From: Candidatus Tisiphia endosymbiont of Dioctria linearis
Lineage (GTDB): Bacteria > Pseudomonadota > Alphaproteobacteria > Rickettsiales > Rickettsiaceae
Length of the DNA: 64,000 nt
Direction of reading: 5' to 3'
Assembly: GCF_964026545.1 (NCBI RefSeq)
Contig: NZ_OZ032156.1
Span: forward strand, 1 to 64,000
This document shows positions 7,601 to 17,505 of this stretch, in pieces; positions within the stretch are counted from its first letter, which is position 1, and every line of letters begins with the position of its first letter. Both the position numbers and the translations under genes were made by a program. The notes below the pieces were generated by a model, which worked only from the letters and a program-made list of their open reading frames with translations, was not told the origin of the DNA and searched no databases.

Positions 7601-8100
7601 CCTTGGCAAATACCCGTATCTATACCGCTTTCATCAATATGCACTATTTGCCCTTTATCATATTTATTGATCTCTTCTAAATATTCAGCTCGTCTCTCTA
7701 CACTTGACTCCATGTAGGTAAAGGTTTTTTTTATAACTAAAGCCTAACTGTTTTAATATCCTACCAGTTTTAGACCTAGCAATTCCAAACTCTTTACCAA
7801 TATCTTGTAATCTCATATTTGGATTATTTTTTACAAAATTTGCTAACTTTTGCTTATCAACTTTACTTTTAAAACCTACTCTAGCTTTTGCTAATATCGT
7901 TCCCTCCTTTCTCTTCCTTACGTTCCAACGACTAATTGTATTTTTATGTATATCGAATATCTTGGCAGCCGCTCTTTGACTGTTACCTTTTTCTATATAA
8001 CTTATTACTTTTTTTCTTAAATCTTTACTATATGGGCTTGTTGACATTTTTTCTCTTATTTGTACCATATAATGTCATCTAATTCAACGGGTTTAACTAT
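7600..8100 (-). mobile_element. Truncated IS630-family element
   Basis: This contains the N-terminal half of an IS630 transposase (7685-8047) and, after a run of eight A on the minus strand (7725-7732), the start of the second half. That second part reads SSVERRAEYLEEI and VHIDESGID (7610-7713) before it stops matching. The right end (about 8026-8100, ending AACTA at a TA) is the same as the solitary fragment at 30697-30772. The left end is missing, so the element cannot move by itself. Confidence 0.75.
7685..8047 (-). CDS. IS630 transposase, N-terminal helix-turn-helix part
   Basis: Starting at MSTSPYSKDLRKKVISYIEK, the protein has the two helix-turn-helix units of IS630/Tc1 type transposases: NSQRAAAKIFDIHKNTISRW and RLQDIGKEFGIARSKTGRIL. 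The catalytic DDE part would be reached by a shift at the A8 run, but the downstream half is truncated. I chose the ATG at 8047 because the first residues then match the intact copy at 40.4-41.4 kb (MSTSPYSIDLREKV). It is not expected to be active. Confidence 0.75.
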   Translation of the reverse strand: MSTSPYSKDLRKKVISYIEKGNSQRAAAKIFDIHKNTISRWNVRKRKEGTILAKARVGFKSKVDKQKLANFVKNNPNMRLQDIGKEFGIARSKTGRILKQLGFSYKKNLYLHGVKCRETS

Positions 8101-8125
8101 AATACACCATTATTGTTTTTTACTA

Positions 8126-9853
8126 TCATCTTTTATCGTCAAGAGCTGCTCCAAGTATATCTCCTAGACTAGCACCACTATCAGCAGAACCATATTCTTT
8201 GATAGCTTTTTCTCTCCTTTCTATTTCAAGGGCTTTTACTGATAAAGTAATTTTATGAGATGCTTTATCAATGGTGACGATTTTTGCATCAATTCTGTCA
8301 TTAGGGGCAAATCTTTCAGTTTTTTGTTCGGTTTTTTCACTAGAAAGATCAGCCTTCTTGATGAAGCCCGATACTTTATCGTCTAAAGCCACTTCTATTC
8401 TATCATCTTGAACTGCAGTGACTAAGCAAGTAACGATCATATTTTTTTTGTACAGCTCAAATTCATCTTGCTGCATCTCTTCACTTAATTGTTTAATACC
8501 TAAACTTATACGTTCCTTTTCAATATCAATTGATAAAACCTTACATTCTATTTGGTCATTCTTTTTATATGTTTTTAACAATTCAATACCATTGCCTTCC
8601 CAGCTTATATCCGTTTCATGAATCATGCCATCAATGTTATCATCAAGTGCTACAAACATACCAAAGTCAGTGATATTTCGTATTGGAGCTTTAATTATAC
8701 TGCCTATTGGATTACGATGGGCAAATTCAATGAGTGGGTTATCTTGACATTGTTTAATACTTAAGGATATTCTATGTTTATCAGTATCAACTTCTAAAAT
8801 TGCGAATTGCACTTCTTGACCGATAGTAAGTATTTTCTTAGGATGTTGATTTAATTTTACCCAACTAATTTCGCTTGAATGAACAAGTCCTTCAATGCCA
8901 TCTTTTAGTTCAATAAATACTCCATAATCAGCAATATTTGTTACTTTGCCGGTCATTATCGTACCAACCGGGAATTCTTCTTTTATACTTTGCCATGGGT
9001 TATGGTCAAGTTGCTTCATACCAAGTGAAATTCTCTTAGTTTCTTCATTAAATTTTATAACTATAACCCTAACTTTTTGATCTAGCGATAAAACTTCTGA
9101 AGGGTGATTTATTCTGCTCCATGAAATATCAGTAACGTGCAATAGACCGTCTACATTACCTGAACTACCTAAAGCAATAAATGCACCGTAATCAGTGATA
9201 TTTTTTACTGTACCATCTAATATTATCCCTTCCTTAATTTTCGATAACATTTCATCTCTAGCCTCGGATCTTGATTCCTCAAGTATGGCTCTTCTAGAAA
9301 CTACAATATTACCAAGTTTCTTATCCATTTTTAAAATTTGGAATGGCTGCTTGATACCCATTAACGAAGAAATATCTTTTATTGGTCTAACATCTACCTG
9401 ACTTCCAGGCAAGAAAGCAACAACCCCTGATACATCAACGGTAAACCCACCTTTAACACGCCCAAATATTACACCATCCACAAACTGCTTTTGAGCACAT
9501 GCAATTTCTAAATGTCCCCATGATTCTTCTCTAATAGCTTTTTCACGGCTTAATATAGTTCTACCGTTGCGACCTTCAATTTTTTCAATATATACATCAA
9601 CTATATCACCAACTTCTGGTAAAGGTTGATTACTAGCCAAGGCAAATTCTTCTACCGGAACTCTACCTTCATTCTTTAAGCCAACGTCAACTATGATAAT
9701 TCCTTTGGCGATACCTACTACTTGACCTTTGACAACAGTACCTTCTTTTATATGGCTAGTACTTATGCTTTCAAGCATTTGTGCAAAATCTTCATGAGAT
9801 TGAAGGCTAATTTCTGCAAGTTGGGAAACAAATTTTTTCTTAATTTTTTGCAT
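8126..9853 (-). CDS. rpsA: 30S ribosomal protein S1
   Basis: About 575 residues with six S1 RNA-binding repeats. Repeats of the form [30 protein letters not shown] and [15 protein letters not shown] are easy to see, each followed by HxTDISW or HSSEISW. The protein recruits mRNA to the 30S subunit. It lies downstream of cmk on the same strand, a common alphaproteobacterial order. A GTG start 27 bases earlier (9880) is possible, but the ATG at 9853 has a better purine-rich upstream site. A 14-base palindrome ACCTAAATTTAGGT at 9941-9954 lies in the gap before the gene. Confidence 0.93.
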   Translation of the reverse strand: MQKIKKKFVSQLAEISLQSHEDFAQMLESISTSHIKEGTVVKGQVVGIAKGIIIVDVGLKNEGRVPVEEFALASNQPLPEVGDIVDVYIEKIEGRNGRTILSREKAIREESWGHLEIACAQKQFVDGVIFGRVKGGFTVDVSGVVAFLPGSQVDVRPIKDISSLMGIKQPFQILKMDKKLGNIVVSRRAILEESRSEARDEMLSKIKEGIILDGTVKNITDYGAFIALGSSGNVDGLLHVTDISWSRINHPSEVLSLDQKVRVIVIKFNEETKRISLGMKQLDHNPWQSIKEEFPVGTIMTGKVTNIADYGVFIELKDGIEGLVHSSEISWVKLNQHPKKILTIGQEVQFAILEVDTDKHRISLSIKQCQDNPLIEFAHRNPIGSIIKAPIRNITDFGMFVALDDNIDGMIHETDISWEGNGIELLKTYKKNDQIECKVLSIDIEKERISLGIKQLSEEMQQDEFELYKKNMIVTCLVTAVQDDRIEVALDDKVSGFIKKADLSSEKTEQKTERFAPNDRIDAKIVTIDKASHKITLSVKALEIERREKAIKEYGSADSGASLGDILGAALDDKR

Positions 9854-10053
9854 ATTATTCTCTAATACTAGTTGTGCCACCTAGTATAATAAATATAGTT
9901 AATTGATTTGAATTTGCTCGAGCGAGTTGCTTAGATGTTGACCTAAATTTAGGTTTCACTTCTATCTCACTGATAAGCAAATCCAACTAAATTAACTATG
10001 AATGGTTAATAAATGTAGATAAAACAACCTATTGCACATAAAATATGTTGATA

Positions 10054-10704
10054 TTACCTAACTAAAATAAACTCCATAATCTTATCAATCACTTTTTCTG
10101 GTGATAGATAAGAAGTATCAATTTCTAAAGTTCCTGGAGAGATAGTTAACGGAGCGATATCACGCTCTATATCTCTTTTGTCTCTTGTTTCCAGTTGCTT
10201 TAGAACTACATCAAAAAGACATTCTCCATCTTTCTTTTGCAGTTCTTTATACCTTCTTTTTGCTCTAATAACAATATCTGCTTTAATAAAAATCTTTAAA
10301 TCAGCCTTCGGTGCCACTACTGTTCCAATATCTCTACCTTCCATTACAATTCTAGGAATTGTTTTTATTAATTTTACCAAATATATTCCCAGATTATTTC
10401 TTACTTCCGGTATAACGGCAACCTGTGAGGCTATATTACCTACAACCTCACTATCAAGTTCTGAATTTTTTATATATTCCGTGGATTTAGATAATTCAAT
10501 TATTCTATTTATATCAGTAAGATCAATTTTTTGCTTTATACAAGAAAGAGCAAGGCTTCTATATACAATACCTGATTGAAAATAGGTGAGCTCAAGTTTT
10601 TGTGCTAACATTCGTCCAATTGTACTTTTACCTGATGCCGCTGGACCATCCAGTGCCACTACAAAATTATTGCAGATATCCAAAGCTTGAGATTTTAAGG
10701 TCAT
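10054..10704 (-). CDS. cmk: Cytidylate kinase
   Basis: 216 residues with the P-loop [12 protein letters not shown] at about 20-31, the CMP-binding QSGIVYRS segment and the [10 protein letters not shown] motif near 120. It phosphorylates CMP and dCMP with ATP. Its length fits the family (about 220). It is followed by rpsA on the same strand with a 170-base gap. Confidence 0.95.
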   Translation of the reverse strand: MTLKSQALDICNNFVVALDGPAASGKSTIGRMLAQKLELTYFQSGIVYRSLALSCIKQKIDLTDINRIIELSKSTEYIKNSELDSEVVGNIASQVAVIPEVRNNLGIYLVKLIKTIPRIVMEGRDIGTVVAPKADLKIFIKADIVIRAKRRYKELQKKDGECLFDVVLKQLETRDKRDIERDIAPLTISPGTLEIDTSYLSPEKVIDKIMEFILVR

Positions 10705-10817
10705 TTATTCATAATTTTATGGTGGATTATAGCTGAAAATTTAAAATAATGCAAATAAAACTTGAAATTGAAGCTATTATAGATTAGACATGTTACTACA
10801 AAAGTTTTAGTGTATAT

Positions 10818-10845
10818 TTGAATACTTTGTTGTTTAGAGTATAAA
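10818..10845 (+). promoter_or_regulatory. Promoter of tRNA-Val
   Basis: TTGAAT (10818-10823), a 16-base spacer and TATAAA (10840-10845) lie 20 bases before the tRNA. This gives a short 5' trailer of about 13 bases. Confidence 0.55.
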
Positions 10846-10864
10846 ATTAAATCAAAAAAAATAG

Positions 10865-10941
10865 GGGCGGTTAGCTCAGTTGGTTAGAGCATTACGTTGA
10901 CATCGTAAAGGTCGGTGGTTCGAACCCACTACCGCCCACCA
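10865..10941 (+). tRNA. tRNA-Val (anticodon GAC)
   Basis: A full cloverleaf: acceptor GGGCGGT pairs with ACCGCCC, the D-loop reads TTAGCTCAGTTGG, the anticodon loop reads TTGACAT, the T arm contains GGTTCGAACCC, and CCA is encoded at 10939-10941. Total 77 bases. Confidence 0.95.
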
Positions 10942-10954
10942 GTACTTATCAGAC

Positions 10955-11030
10955 TTTCAGGGTTTTTTATAGTCTTAATAACCATTTCATATGTAATTCA
11001 TATGTCACTTCTCAGACAAAAATCCTGAAA
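10955..11030. repeat. Long inverted repeat downstream of tRNA-Val
   Basis: TTTCAGGGTTTTT (10955-10967) and AAAAATCCTGAAA (11018-11030) pair at 12 of 13 positions around a 50-base loop that holds two CATATG sites. It may end the tRNA transcript or be a remnant of an integrated element next to the tRNA 3' end. No integrase gene is nearby. Confidence 0.35.
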
Positions 11031-11077
11031 TTTGACCTACAAAAAAGTCTATTTTTAACCCTATTACAAGGGAGAAT

Positions 11078-11263
11078 ATGACAGAATCATTAATTTTTCC
11101 TAACGCTTCAGTTGAAAATCCTGATGTTATCTTTTATAATATAGTTGGTAATTTCGTCCCACCTGAATGGCGAAACCTTACTAATAATTGTGGTAAGCAA
11201 TTAAGTAAAACTTCTCGTCAACTTCTGTCTTTGATAGTTTCTCGCCTACAGATTTATCTGTAA
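11078..11263 (+). CDS. Small hypothetical protein (61 aa)
   Basis: An ORF with a good ribosome binding site (GGGAG, 4 bases before the ATG). The protein begins MTESLIFPNASVENPDVIFY and includes VPPEWRNLTN. The PPEW stretch recalls the beginning of larger proteins found on rickettsial mobile elements, so this could be the surviving N-terminus of one, but I cannot confirm that. No membrane segment or signal peptide is visible. A possible terminator follows at 11290. Confidence 0.4.
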   Translation: MTESLIFPNASVENPDVIFYNIVGNFVPPEWRNLTNNCGKQLSKTSRQLLSLIVSRLQIYL

Positions 11264-11289
11264 ATTGTAATGAAAATTGCCCCCCTAAA

Positions 11290-11330
11290 TAACAATATCT
11301 CCGAAAAATTAATATTGTTAATATTTTTTT
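11290..11330 (+). terminator. AT-rich hairpin followed by T-run
   Basis: Arms TAACAATAT (11290-11298) and ATATTGTTA (11312-11320) are followed by ATATTTTTTT. The stem contains only two C/G pairs, so it is weak. The remaining stretch to 11594 holds nothing that I can support. Confidence 0.35.
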
Positions 11331-11594
11331 AAGGAGTGTTTATAGTGGAAACAATTGGAAAAACACAATAACTTTTTTAATTATATAGTCTTAATATTAA
11401 ATAAATTGTGATTAGCAAACTAAAAAGTAAAATAAATGAAATATTTTACTTATTATATCATTATTGGTATTAGTGTGTGCAATATTTAGTGTATTATTGA
11501 ATAATTAGAATTGCTGGGTTAGAGTTTACTTTACTCTATCATTTATTCAAATATTCTATTATTGTTATTATATTAAATAAAAGAGGACGCCACA

Positions 11595-11840
11595 ATGAAA
11601 GATATCTGTAAAAAAGTTAAATGTATAGTATACTTGCTTATATATGGGGTGGTCACTTGGATTATCGCAAAAATTATACTTATATCAACATTCCCGGATG
11701 ATGGGCAATGTCACTGCTCCGAAACTCCAACATTATTGCATTATATTTTGGCTTTGATAGTAACTACAGCACCAGTGATAACGTATATATGTACGAAGAA
11801 TTGTAAGATGAAAGCAAAATCTGATACTAAAAAATTATGA
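11595..11840 (+). CDS. Small two-span membrane protein (81 aa)
   Basis: A short protein with a hydrophobic segment at about residues 9-31 ([20 protein letters not shown]) and another at 46-64, and several cysteines (CHC, CTKNC). The ribosome binding site GAGGA is 8 bases upstream of the ATG. Its TGA overlaps the ATG of ruvA (ATGA), so the two are translationally coupled. I do not recognise the family. Confidence 0.6.
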   Translation: MKDICKKVKCIVYLLIYGVVTWIIAKIILISTFPDDGQCHCSETPTLLHYILALIVTTAPVITYICTKNCKMKAKSDTKKL

Positions 11841-12439
11841 TTGGTAAACTGAAAGGCACAATAGATGCATGTTTTAATGATTATGTCATTATTGATGTTA
11901 ATGGTGTTGGATATTTAGTGTATTGTAGTAGTAAAACTCTAAATAAATTAGTCGTTAATGAGTTTTGTCAATTATTTATCGAAACGCATGTAAGAGAAGA
12001 TCATATTAATCTTTACGGCTTTTTATCGCTCGAAGAAAAGTTTGTTTTTAATTTATTACAATCAGTAAACGGTATTGGGACAAGGATGGCTTTAGCTATT
12101 TTATCAAATTTATCACCTGAGCAGATCCAATCAGCGATAGCTAGGCGGGATAAAGAAGCTTTTAAAGCCGTTTCCGGTGTTGGACTAAAATTAGCTGAAC
12201 GAATTATCATAGAGTTAAAGGATAAAGCCTTAACTAACCTTACTACCAATCTTCCCATCGATAAGAATGATAGTGATTTATCTAAGATATCATCTGATGC
12301 TACATTAGTTTTAACCTCACTTGGGGTTAATAGAACTGAAGCCCATAATTTGGTACAGGAAATTATTGCAAAGGATCCTGATCTCTCTATTAATGAGCTA
12401 ATTAAACTCGCACTAAAGGCACGTAGTTCCAATGTCTAA
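11837..12439 (+). CDS. ruvA: Holliday junction branch migration protein RuvA
   Basis: 200 residues. It starts [20 protein letters not shown] (OB-fold), then has the helix-hairpin-helix motifs [17 protein letters not shown] and [18 protein letters not shown], and the C-terminal domain that contacts RuvB ([19 protein letters not shown]). It binds four-way junctions and loads RuvB. It overlaps the end of the 81-residue membrane protein gene and its 3' end overlaps ruvB by 8 bases. Confidence 0.96.
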   Translation: MIGKLKGTIDACFNDYVIIDVNGVGYLVYCSSKTLNKLVVNEFCQLFIETHVREDHINLYGFLSLEEKFVFNLLQSVNGIGTRMALAILSNLSPEQIQSAIARRDKEAFKAVSGVGLKLAERIIIELKDKALTNLTTNLPIDKNDSDLSKISSDATLVLTSLGVNRTEAHNLVQEIIAKDPDLSINELIKLALKARSSNV

Positions 12440-13436
12440 AAACCCAGTTTCTAAAAATGTTTTATCAGCTGATATATTGCCAAGCGATCAAGAGTTCTCT
12501 CTACGACCTAGCTATTTAAAAGAATTTGTTGGGCAACAACAGATCAAAGAGAATTTATCTATTTTCATCCAAGCCGCTAAAAATAGGTCTGAACATTTGG
12601 ATCATACATTATTTTATGGGCCGCCTGGACTTGGCAAAACCACTCTTGCCCAAATTATTTCTAAGGAGATGGGAGTAAATTTTAAATCCACTTCAGGACC
12701 TGCTATATCAAAGGCAGCTGACCTAGCTGCTATACTTACCAATTTGCAAGATAATGATGTGTTATTTATTGATGAAATTCACCGTCTTAGCACCAATATT
12801 GAAGAAGTATTGTACCAAGCAATGGAAGATTTTGCTCTGGACATAGTTATTGGAGAAGGGCCAGCCGCAAGGTCAGTAAAAATCAATTTACCCAATTTTA
12901 CTTTAGTTGGAGCAACTACTAGACTAGGTCTATTGAGTAACCCTTTGAGAGATAGATTCGGTATACCATTACGTTTACATTTTTATAATGTGGTCGAATT
13001 AAAACTTGTTTTGAGTAGAGCTAGTAAATTACTGGCAATTAATGTAACCGATGAGGCGTTAGAAGAAATAGCAAAGCGTAGTAGAGGAACTCCAAGAATT
13101 GCCCTTAGGCTAATTAGACGGGTGAGAGACTTCGCTTCTGTCGATGATCAGCTAGAAATTGATAGGAATATTGCCAATATCTCGCTGAATCGATTAGAAG
13201 TTGACAAAATAGGTTTAGACAGTAATGATTATAGATATTTAAAGTTTATCGCTGATAATTATGATGGGGGTCCGGTTGGTATAGAAACAATTGCCGCAGC
13301 TCTATCAGAACAACGCGATGCTGTGGAAGAAACCATCGAACCCTATCTAATACAAATAGGGTTATTACAACGTACCCCAAGAGGCAGAGTTATTACCAAA
13401 AATGCTTTTGACCATCTGGGAATATATAATCTATAG
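12432..13436 (+). CDS. ruvB: Holliday junction helicase motor RuvB
   Basis: 334 residues with Walker [12 protein letters not shown] (about 63-73), Walker [11 protein letters not shown] (about 113-122), sensor-type [18 protein letters not shown] and a C-terminal winged-helix domain ([17 protein letters not shown]). It is the AAA+ motor for branch migration with RuvA. Length is normal. Directly coupled to ruvA; ruvC is not in this window. Confidence 0.97.
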   Translation: MSKNPVSKNVLSADILPSDQEFSLRPSYLKEFVGQQQIKENLSIFIQAAKNRSEHLDHTLFYGPPGLGKTTLAQIISKEMGVNFKSTSGPAISKAADLAAILTNLQDNDVLFIDEIHRLSTNIEEVLYQAMEDFALDIVIGEGPAARSVKINLPNFTLVGATTRLGLLSNPLRDRFGIPLRLHFYNVVELKLVLSRASKLLAINVTDEALEEIAKRSRGTPRIALRLIRRVRDFASVDDQLEIDRNIANISLNRLEVDKIGLDSNDYRYLKFIADNYDGGPVGIETIAAALSEQRDAVEETIEPYLIQIGLLQRTPRGRVITKNAFDHLGIYNL

Positions 13437-13454
13437 TTAATAAAAAAGCAGTTT

Positions 13455-14660
13455 ATGAAAATAATCAACATAAAACAACTAACGATCCTGCTGGCTTTAA
13501 TGTTACTCCCCTTTAGCAAAGTGGTTGCCAATAGTCAACAACATTTTGAGAAAGCAAATACTTTAGCAAGAGAGGGCAAATTGCAAGAAGCAATTGATTC
13601 CTATGATTTGGCAATTAAATATCAACATGATTTTGCTGAGGCTTATACTAACAAAGGTGTCACTTTGAATGAGTTAGGCAAATGGCAGGAAGCAATTGAT
13701 TCATACGATTTGGCAATTAAATATCAACCTGATCTTGCTGAAGCTTACAACAACAAAGGTATAGCTTTATGTATGTTAGGCAAATATCATGAGGCTGTTG
13801 ACTCCTATGATTTGACAATTAAACATAAACCTGATTATGCTAATGCTTACAATCATAAAGGTGCTGTTTTGAATAATTTAGGCAAATACCAGGAGGCAAT
13901 TACAACCTTTGATCTAGCAATTAAATATAAGCCTGATTGTGCTGAGGCTTATCATAACAAAGGTATAGCTTTAGGTCAGTTAGGCAAATTGCAGGAAGCA
14001 ATTATAGCATATGATTTAGCAATTAAACATAAACCTGATTATGCTAATGCTTACAATCATAAAGGTGCTGTTTTGAATAATTTAGGCAAATATCATGAGG
14101 CTATCGACTCCCATGATTTGGCAATTAAATATAAACCTGATATTGCTGATGCTTACTACAACAAAGGTAATAGTTTACTTAAGTTAGTCAAATACCAGGA
14201 AGCAATTATAGCATATGATTTAGCAATTAAACATAAGCCTGATTATGCTGAAGCTTATAATAACAAAGGTGCTGCCTTGAAGAAGCTAAGCAAATATCAG
14301 GAGGCAATTAACTCCTATGATTTGGCAATTAAATATAAATCTGATTATGAACAAGCTTACTATAATAAAGGTGAGGCTTTGGAGAAGCTAAGCAAATATC
14401 AGGAGGCAATTAACTCCTATGATTTAGCAATTAAATATAAACCTGATTGTGCTGCATTCTACAACAACAAAAGTTTTGCTTTAGGCAAGTTAAGTAAATG
14501 GTATGAGGTAATTGTATCCTGTGATTTAGCAATTAAATATAAGCCTGATTGTGCTGAGGCTTACCATAACAAAGGTGTAGCTTTAGATGAATTAGGTAAA
14601 TACTCACAGGCAAAGGAAGCATTTAGCAAAGCAGAGCAACTTAGAACAAAACCAAACTAA
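13455..14660 (+). CDS. Exported tetratricopeptide-repeat protein (11 TPR units)
   Basis: Residues 1-25 look like a signal peptide ([18 protein letters not shown]). The rest is eleven 34-residue TPR units of the form [23 protein letters not shown]. Such arrays are protein-binding scaffolds; in intracellular bacteria they are often exported or surface associated. The units are nearly the same at DNA level. The 22-residue string beginning [13 protein letters not shown] occurs twice two units apart, which points to recent duplication of a two-unit (204-bp) block. The binding partner is unknown. The gene starts 19 bases after ruvB. Confidence 0.85.
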   Translation: MKIINIKQLTILLALMLLPFSKVVANSQQHFEKANTLAREGKLQEAIDSYDLAIKYQHDFAEAYTNKGVTLNELGKWQEAIDSYDLAIKYQPDLAEAYNNKGIALCMLGKYHEAVDSYDLTIKHKPDYANAYNHKGAVLNNLGKYQEAITTFDLAIKYKPDCAEAYHNKGIALGQLGKLQEAIIAYDLAIKHKPDYANAYNHKGAVLNNLGKYHEAIDSHDLAIKYKPDIADAYYNKGNSLLKLVKYQEAIIAYDLAIKHKPDYAEAYNNKGAALKKLSKYQEAINSYDLAIKYKSDYEQAYYNKGEALEKLSKYQEAINSYDLAIKYKPDCAAFYNNKSFALGKLSKWYEVIVSCDLAIKYKPDCAEAYHNKGVALDELGKYSQAKEAFSKAEQLRTKPN

Positions 14661-14685
14661 AAGATACTTAAAGAAGAAATATTAT

Positions 14686-15654
14686 ATGCAAAAAGCTCTA
14701 ACTTTTATAATTGCTGCAGCAATTATTTACTATATTGTACAAATGAAAATGCAATCTCCACCTGAGGAGAATGCCTCTAAGGTTCAGACAACTGAAGCTG
14801 AAAGTAATAACAATACTAGTACCCCTGAGCAAGCAAATATACCATTAACTGGTAATTTCCTTGAAAAAACTGTTTCAAAAGTTTTGATCAATGCTCTTAA
14901 AACAGAAGAAGGTCGACTATTCTTTGAAAATTTACTACAACCAACTAACAAACCTATTGCTGATGGTAAATATACTATAGAGGTTAATAGAGATTTAATT
15001 CAGCCAATGTTTAAGATTAACACCTTTGGTAATGGGACTATCGGTCCAGCGACTTGTGGTCATGTAGTCACATTACATTACCAATTATTGGATATTAACA
15101 ATAATTTACTTAGCGAAAATACTAAAACCTTTACTCTTGGTTCTAGAGCGATCATGCCAGGAATTGATTCTGTAGTAGTAGGGATGATGGTTGGACAAAC
15201 CAGACAAGCTATATTTCCTACAAAATATACATCTTCTAACGAAGAAAATAAACCTTACAGGGTTAATATTGTCTTAAATTCAATATTACCTAATAATTTT
15301 GTTAATAGTAATGAAGTAAAGATATTTGATGATGAAATAGCTTATAGGATGCCATTATTATGTGGAGATAAAGTAGGAATTGACGCAAAGATTACTAAAT
15401 TATCGAATGGGCAGGTACTTTATGATTCAGTACAAAAAGGTGAGAAACTAGATATAAAAATTGGTGATATTAATTACCCATTAATTGTATCATATGCTCT
15501 ACATGGTAAAGTACCAGTTGGCACTAGAACAGTAATCGCTAAAGGTAAGTTATTTAAAGCCCTTGGTTCTAATATCAATAAAATGCTTAATCAAAGTAAG
15601 GTTCCTGTGGACGAATATTTAATGCTGGAATTAACAAATTTTCAAATAGATTAA
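14686..15654 (+). CDS. Membrane-anchored FKBP-type peptidyl-prolyl isomerase
   Basis: 322 residues. An N-terminal hydrophobic anchor ([14 protein letters not shown]) is followed by a low-complexity linker rich in Glu, Asn, Thr. The FKBP fold lies at about 110-205: [22 protein letters not shown], then [26 protein letters not shown]. FKBPs assist protein folding; this one would act at the periplasmic face. The C-terminal 110 residues are not recognisable beyond a possible degenerate second copy ([20 protein letters not shown]). Confidence 0.8.
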   Translation: MQKALTFIIAAAIIYYIVQMKMQSPPEENASKVQTTEAESNNNTSTPEQANIPLTGNFLEKTVSKVLINALKTEEGRLFFENLLQPTNKPIADGKYTIEVNRDLIQPMFKINTFGNGTIGPATCGHVVTLHYQLLDINNNLLSENTKTFTLGSRAIMPGIDSVVVGMMVGQTRQAIFPTKYTSSNEENKPYRVNIVLNSILPNNFVNSNEVKIFDDEIAYRMPLLCGDKVGIDAKITKLSNGQVLYDSVQKGEKLDIKIGDINYPLIVSYALHGKVPVGTRTVIAKGKLFKALGSNINKMLNQSKVPVDEYLMLELTNFQID

Positions 15655-15666
15655 TTGAGGAAAAAA

Positions 15667-16560
15667 ATGCACGATACTACTTACAATACTAAAAGAGCAA
15701 CTGTACCAGCTCTCGAACAATTATTATTTGAACCGATAAAAGTACTAGACCATGGTTTCATTAGAGTTATTGATTATATGGGGGATGATAGTAGCATAGT
15801 ACAAGCAGCACGAGTATCATATGGTAAAGGGACAAAACAACTAAGCCAAGATAAGGGGCTAATTAATTACCTGATGCGTCATAAACATACAACACCATTT
15901 GAAATGTGTGATATCAAATTTCATATTAAACTACCTATTTTTGTTGCAAGACAGTGGATACGTCATAGAACTGCTAGTGTTAATGAATATTCAGCTAGAT
16001 ATTCTATATTAGGAAATGAATTTTATTTACCAGAAAAACAGAATCTTGCTGCTCAATCTACAATAAATAAGCAAGGAAGAAGTGATGAAGAAATTCCAGA
16101 AAAAATTGCAGATAAAGTATTAGTGCTACTAGAAAAAGATGCTAAAATATGCTATCAGCATTATACTGAAATGATGAATCAGGATGAACATGGCAATATT
16201 ATTGATGAAAATACCTTATGTATCACTAGGGAACTGGCAAGAATGAATTTAACTTTGAACTATTATACAGAATGGTATTGGAAAATTAATTTGCATAATT
16301 TGTTAAATTTTCTGCTACTCCGAGCCGATTCTCATGCCCAATATGAAATCAGAGTATATGCAGAAAAAATGCTAGAAATAGTACAAGCTTGGGTACCTTT
16401 TACTTATGATGCCTTTAAGGAATATAGGCTAGAGGGTAATAATATTTCTAAAAAAGGACTGGCTGTCATAAAAAGACTAATTAATAAAGAAGATGTCACG
16501 CTAGAGTCTAGTGGTATGACCAAAAGAGAATGGGATGAATTAATGCAAATTATAAAATAA
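15667..16560 (+). CDS. thyX: Flavin-dependent thymidylate synthase
   Basis: 297 residues from the ATG at 15667, preceded by GAGG 6 bases upstream; a TTG at 15655 is less likely. The ThyX signature [15 protein letters not shown] lies at 99-113 (RHRxxSxNExSxRYS). It methylates dUMP to dTMP using methylenetetrahydrofolate and FAD. It is the usual thymidylate synthase in Rickettsia, which lacks ThyA. No second thymidylate synthase is seen in the window. Confidence 0.95.
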   Translation: MHDTTYNTKRATVPALEQLLFEPIKVLDHGFIRVIDYMGDDSSIVQAARVSYGKGTKQLSQDKGLINYLMRHKHTTPFEMCDIKFHIKLPIFVARQWIRHRTASVNEYSARYSILGNEFYLPEKQNLAAQSTINKQGRSDEEIPEKIADKVLVLLEKDAKICYQHYTEMMNQDEHGNIIDENTLCITRELARMNLTLNYYTEWYWKINLHNLLNFLLLRADSHAQYEIRVYAEKMLEIVQAWVPFTYDAFKEYRLEGNNISKKGLAVIKRLINKEDVTLESSGMTKREWDELMQIIK

Positions 16561-16623
16561 GTTAAGATATAATGGACTGAAAGAACTATAAGACTTATAA
16601 TTATTTGCTTGATAAATACTGGG

Positions 16624-16890
16624 CTAGTTCTGGAGCAAATAGAACTGTGCATGTGCCTGGTTGGCTATAGTCTTTATAGTGATAGCATATAGTTTATTAT
16701 TATCCAATATTTCTGCTAAAGCTTTTTTTACCATCTTGGGCTAATTAATGGGGCTAATTCCAAGAAAAGCATCATCTTGTATTTCTAAGGAATAATGATC
16801 CTGATCCCCAGCTAGATCAACAATTTTTATTTTTGTGCTTGGAAAACTATAACGTATAATTTTTTCAAGTTCTTTAATAGATATTGCCAT
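16624..16890 (-). pseudogene. BolA/IbaG-family protein interrupted by an in-frame TAG
   Basis: Starting at the ATG (complement of 16888-16890), the frame reads MAISIKELEKIIRYSFPSTK, then IVDLAGDQDHYSLEIQDDAF. It stops at TAG (16741-16743) at codon 50. In the same frame it continues PKMVKKALAEILDNNKLYAI and TIKT before ending at 16624. This is the BolA/IbaG layout, where the segment after the stop normally reads xxQHxxVYxALxxL...LHALxIKT. One nonsense change, likely Gln to stop, explains the break. BolA-type proteins work with monothiol glutaredoxins in iron-sulfur and redox control. The rest of the 16561-17090 gap shows nothing else. Confidence 0.75.
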
Positions 16891-17090
16891 TTTCTTTAGA
16901 TTTTTTATAAAAAATACAGCAGAAATTTATAGCCTGCAATCTTTAAATATTTTGGCTTACTTGAGTTTTAATCATTTTATCATGAATTTCAAGACAAACA
17001 TTGATAAAAAGCAAACTAGCAATATAATATATCTTGGAATTATGTCAAAAATGTCATCATTTTCGATTCGAAAAAAACAAAAGGATAATT

Positions 17091-17459
17091 ATGATAGAAA
17101 ATATTGAACTATTAAAAGAGTTTATAGTTAAATGTTTAGAAGAAAAAAAAGCAGAAGATATACTGGTAATAGATATAAAACAAAAAACCACCTTAGCTGA
17201 ATATATTATTTTTGCAAGCGGACGTTCCACTAAAAATGTTGGAGCAATTGCTGAATATTTATCTTTAGAGTTAAAGAATCAAGCTAATGTCAATACTAAT
17301 ATTGAAGGACTTGCACAGTCTGAATGGGTATTAATAGATGCTGGAAATATATTAGTTAATATTTTCTACCCAGAAACTAGAGAACATTTTAAGTTGGAAG
17401 AAATGTGGAGAAAAAAAAATAAATTAAAAATATTAGATTTTTTACTGAAAACTACTTAG
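17091..17459 (+). CDS. rsfS: Ribosomal silencing factor RsfS (Iojap)
   Basis: 122 residues from the ATG at 17091 with AGGA six bases upstream; earlier in-frame codons lack a ribosome binding site. The family pattern is clear: KAEDILVIDIKQKTTLAEYI, IFASGRSTKN, then WVLIDAGNILVNIFYPETRE and FKLEEMW. It binds ribosomal protein L14 and blocks subunit joining when nutrients are limiting. Confidence 0.93.
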   Translation: MIENIELLKEFIVKCLEEKKAEDILVIDIKQKTTLAEYIIFASGRSTKNVGAIAEYLSLELKNQANVNTNIEGLAQSEWVLIDAGNILVNIFYPETREHFKLEEMWRKKNKLKILDFLLKTT

Positions 17460-17505
17460 TGTAGTTAAAAAATAATGTATAAATATTTCTAAAGAAAAGG
17501 TGTAA

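Noticed and set aside
9895..10053. Palindrome ACCTAAATTTAGGT as a protein-binding operator for rpsA
   Set aside because: A single 14-base AT-rich palindrome without a second site or known regulator is not enough to call an operator.
10955..11030. Phage attachment site next to tRNA-Val
   Set aside because: No duplicated tRNA 3' end and no integrase gene is found nearby; only an inverted repeat is visible.
13455..14660. Tandem 102-bp repeats as a CRISPR array
   Set aside because: The units encode a continuous TPR protein, lack spacers, and the period is a multiple of three.
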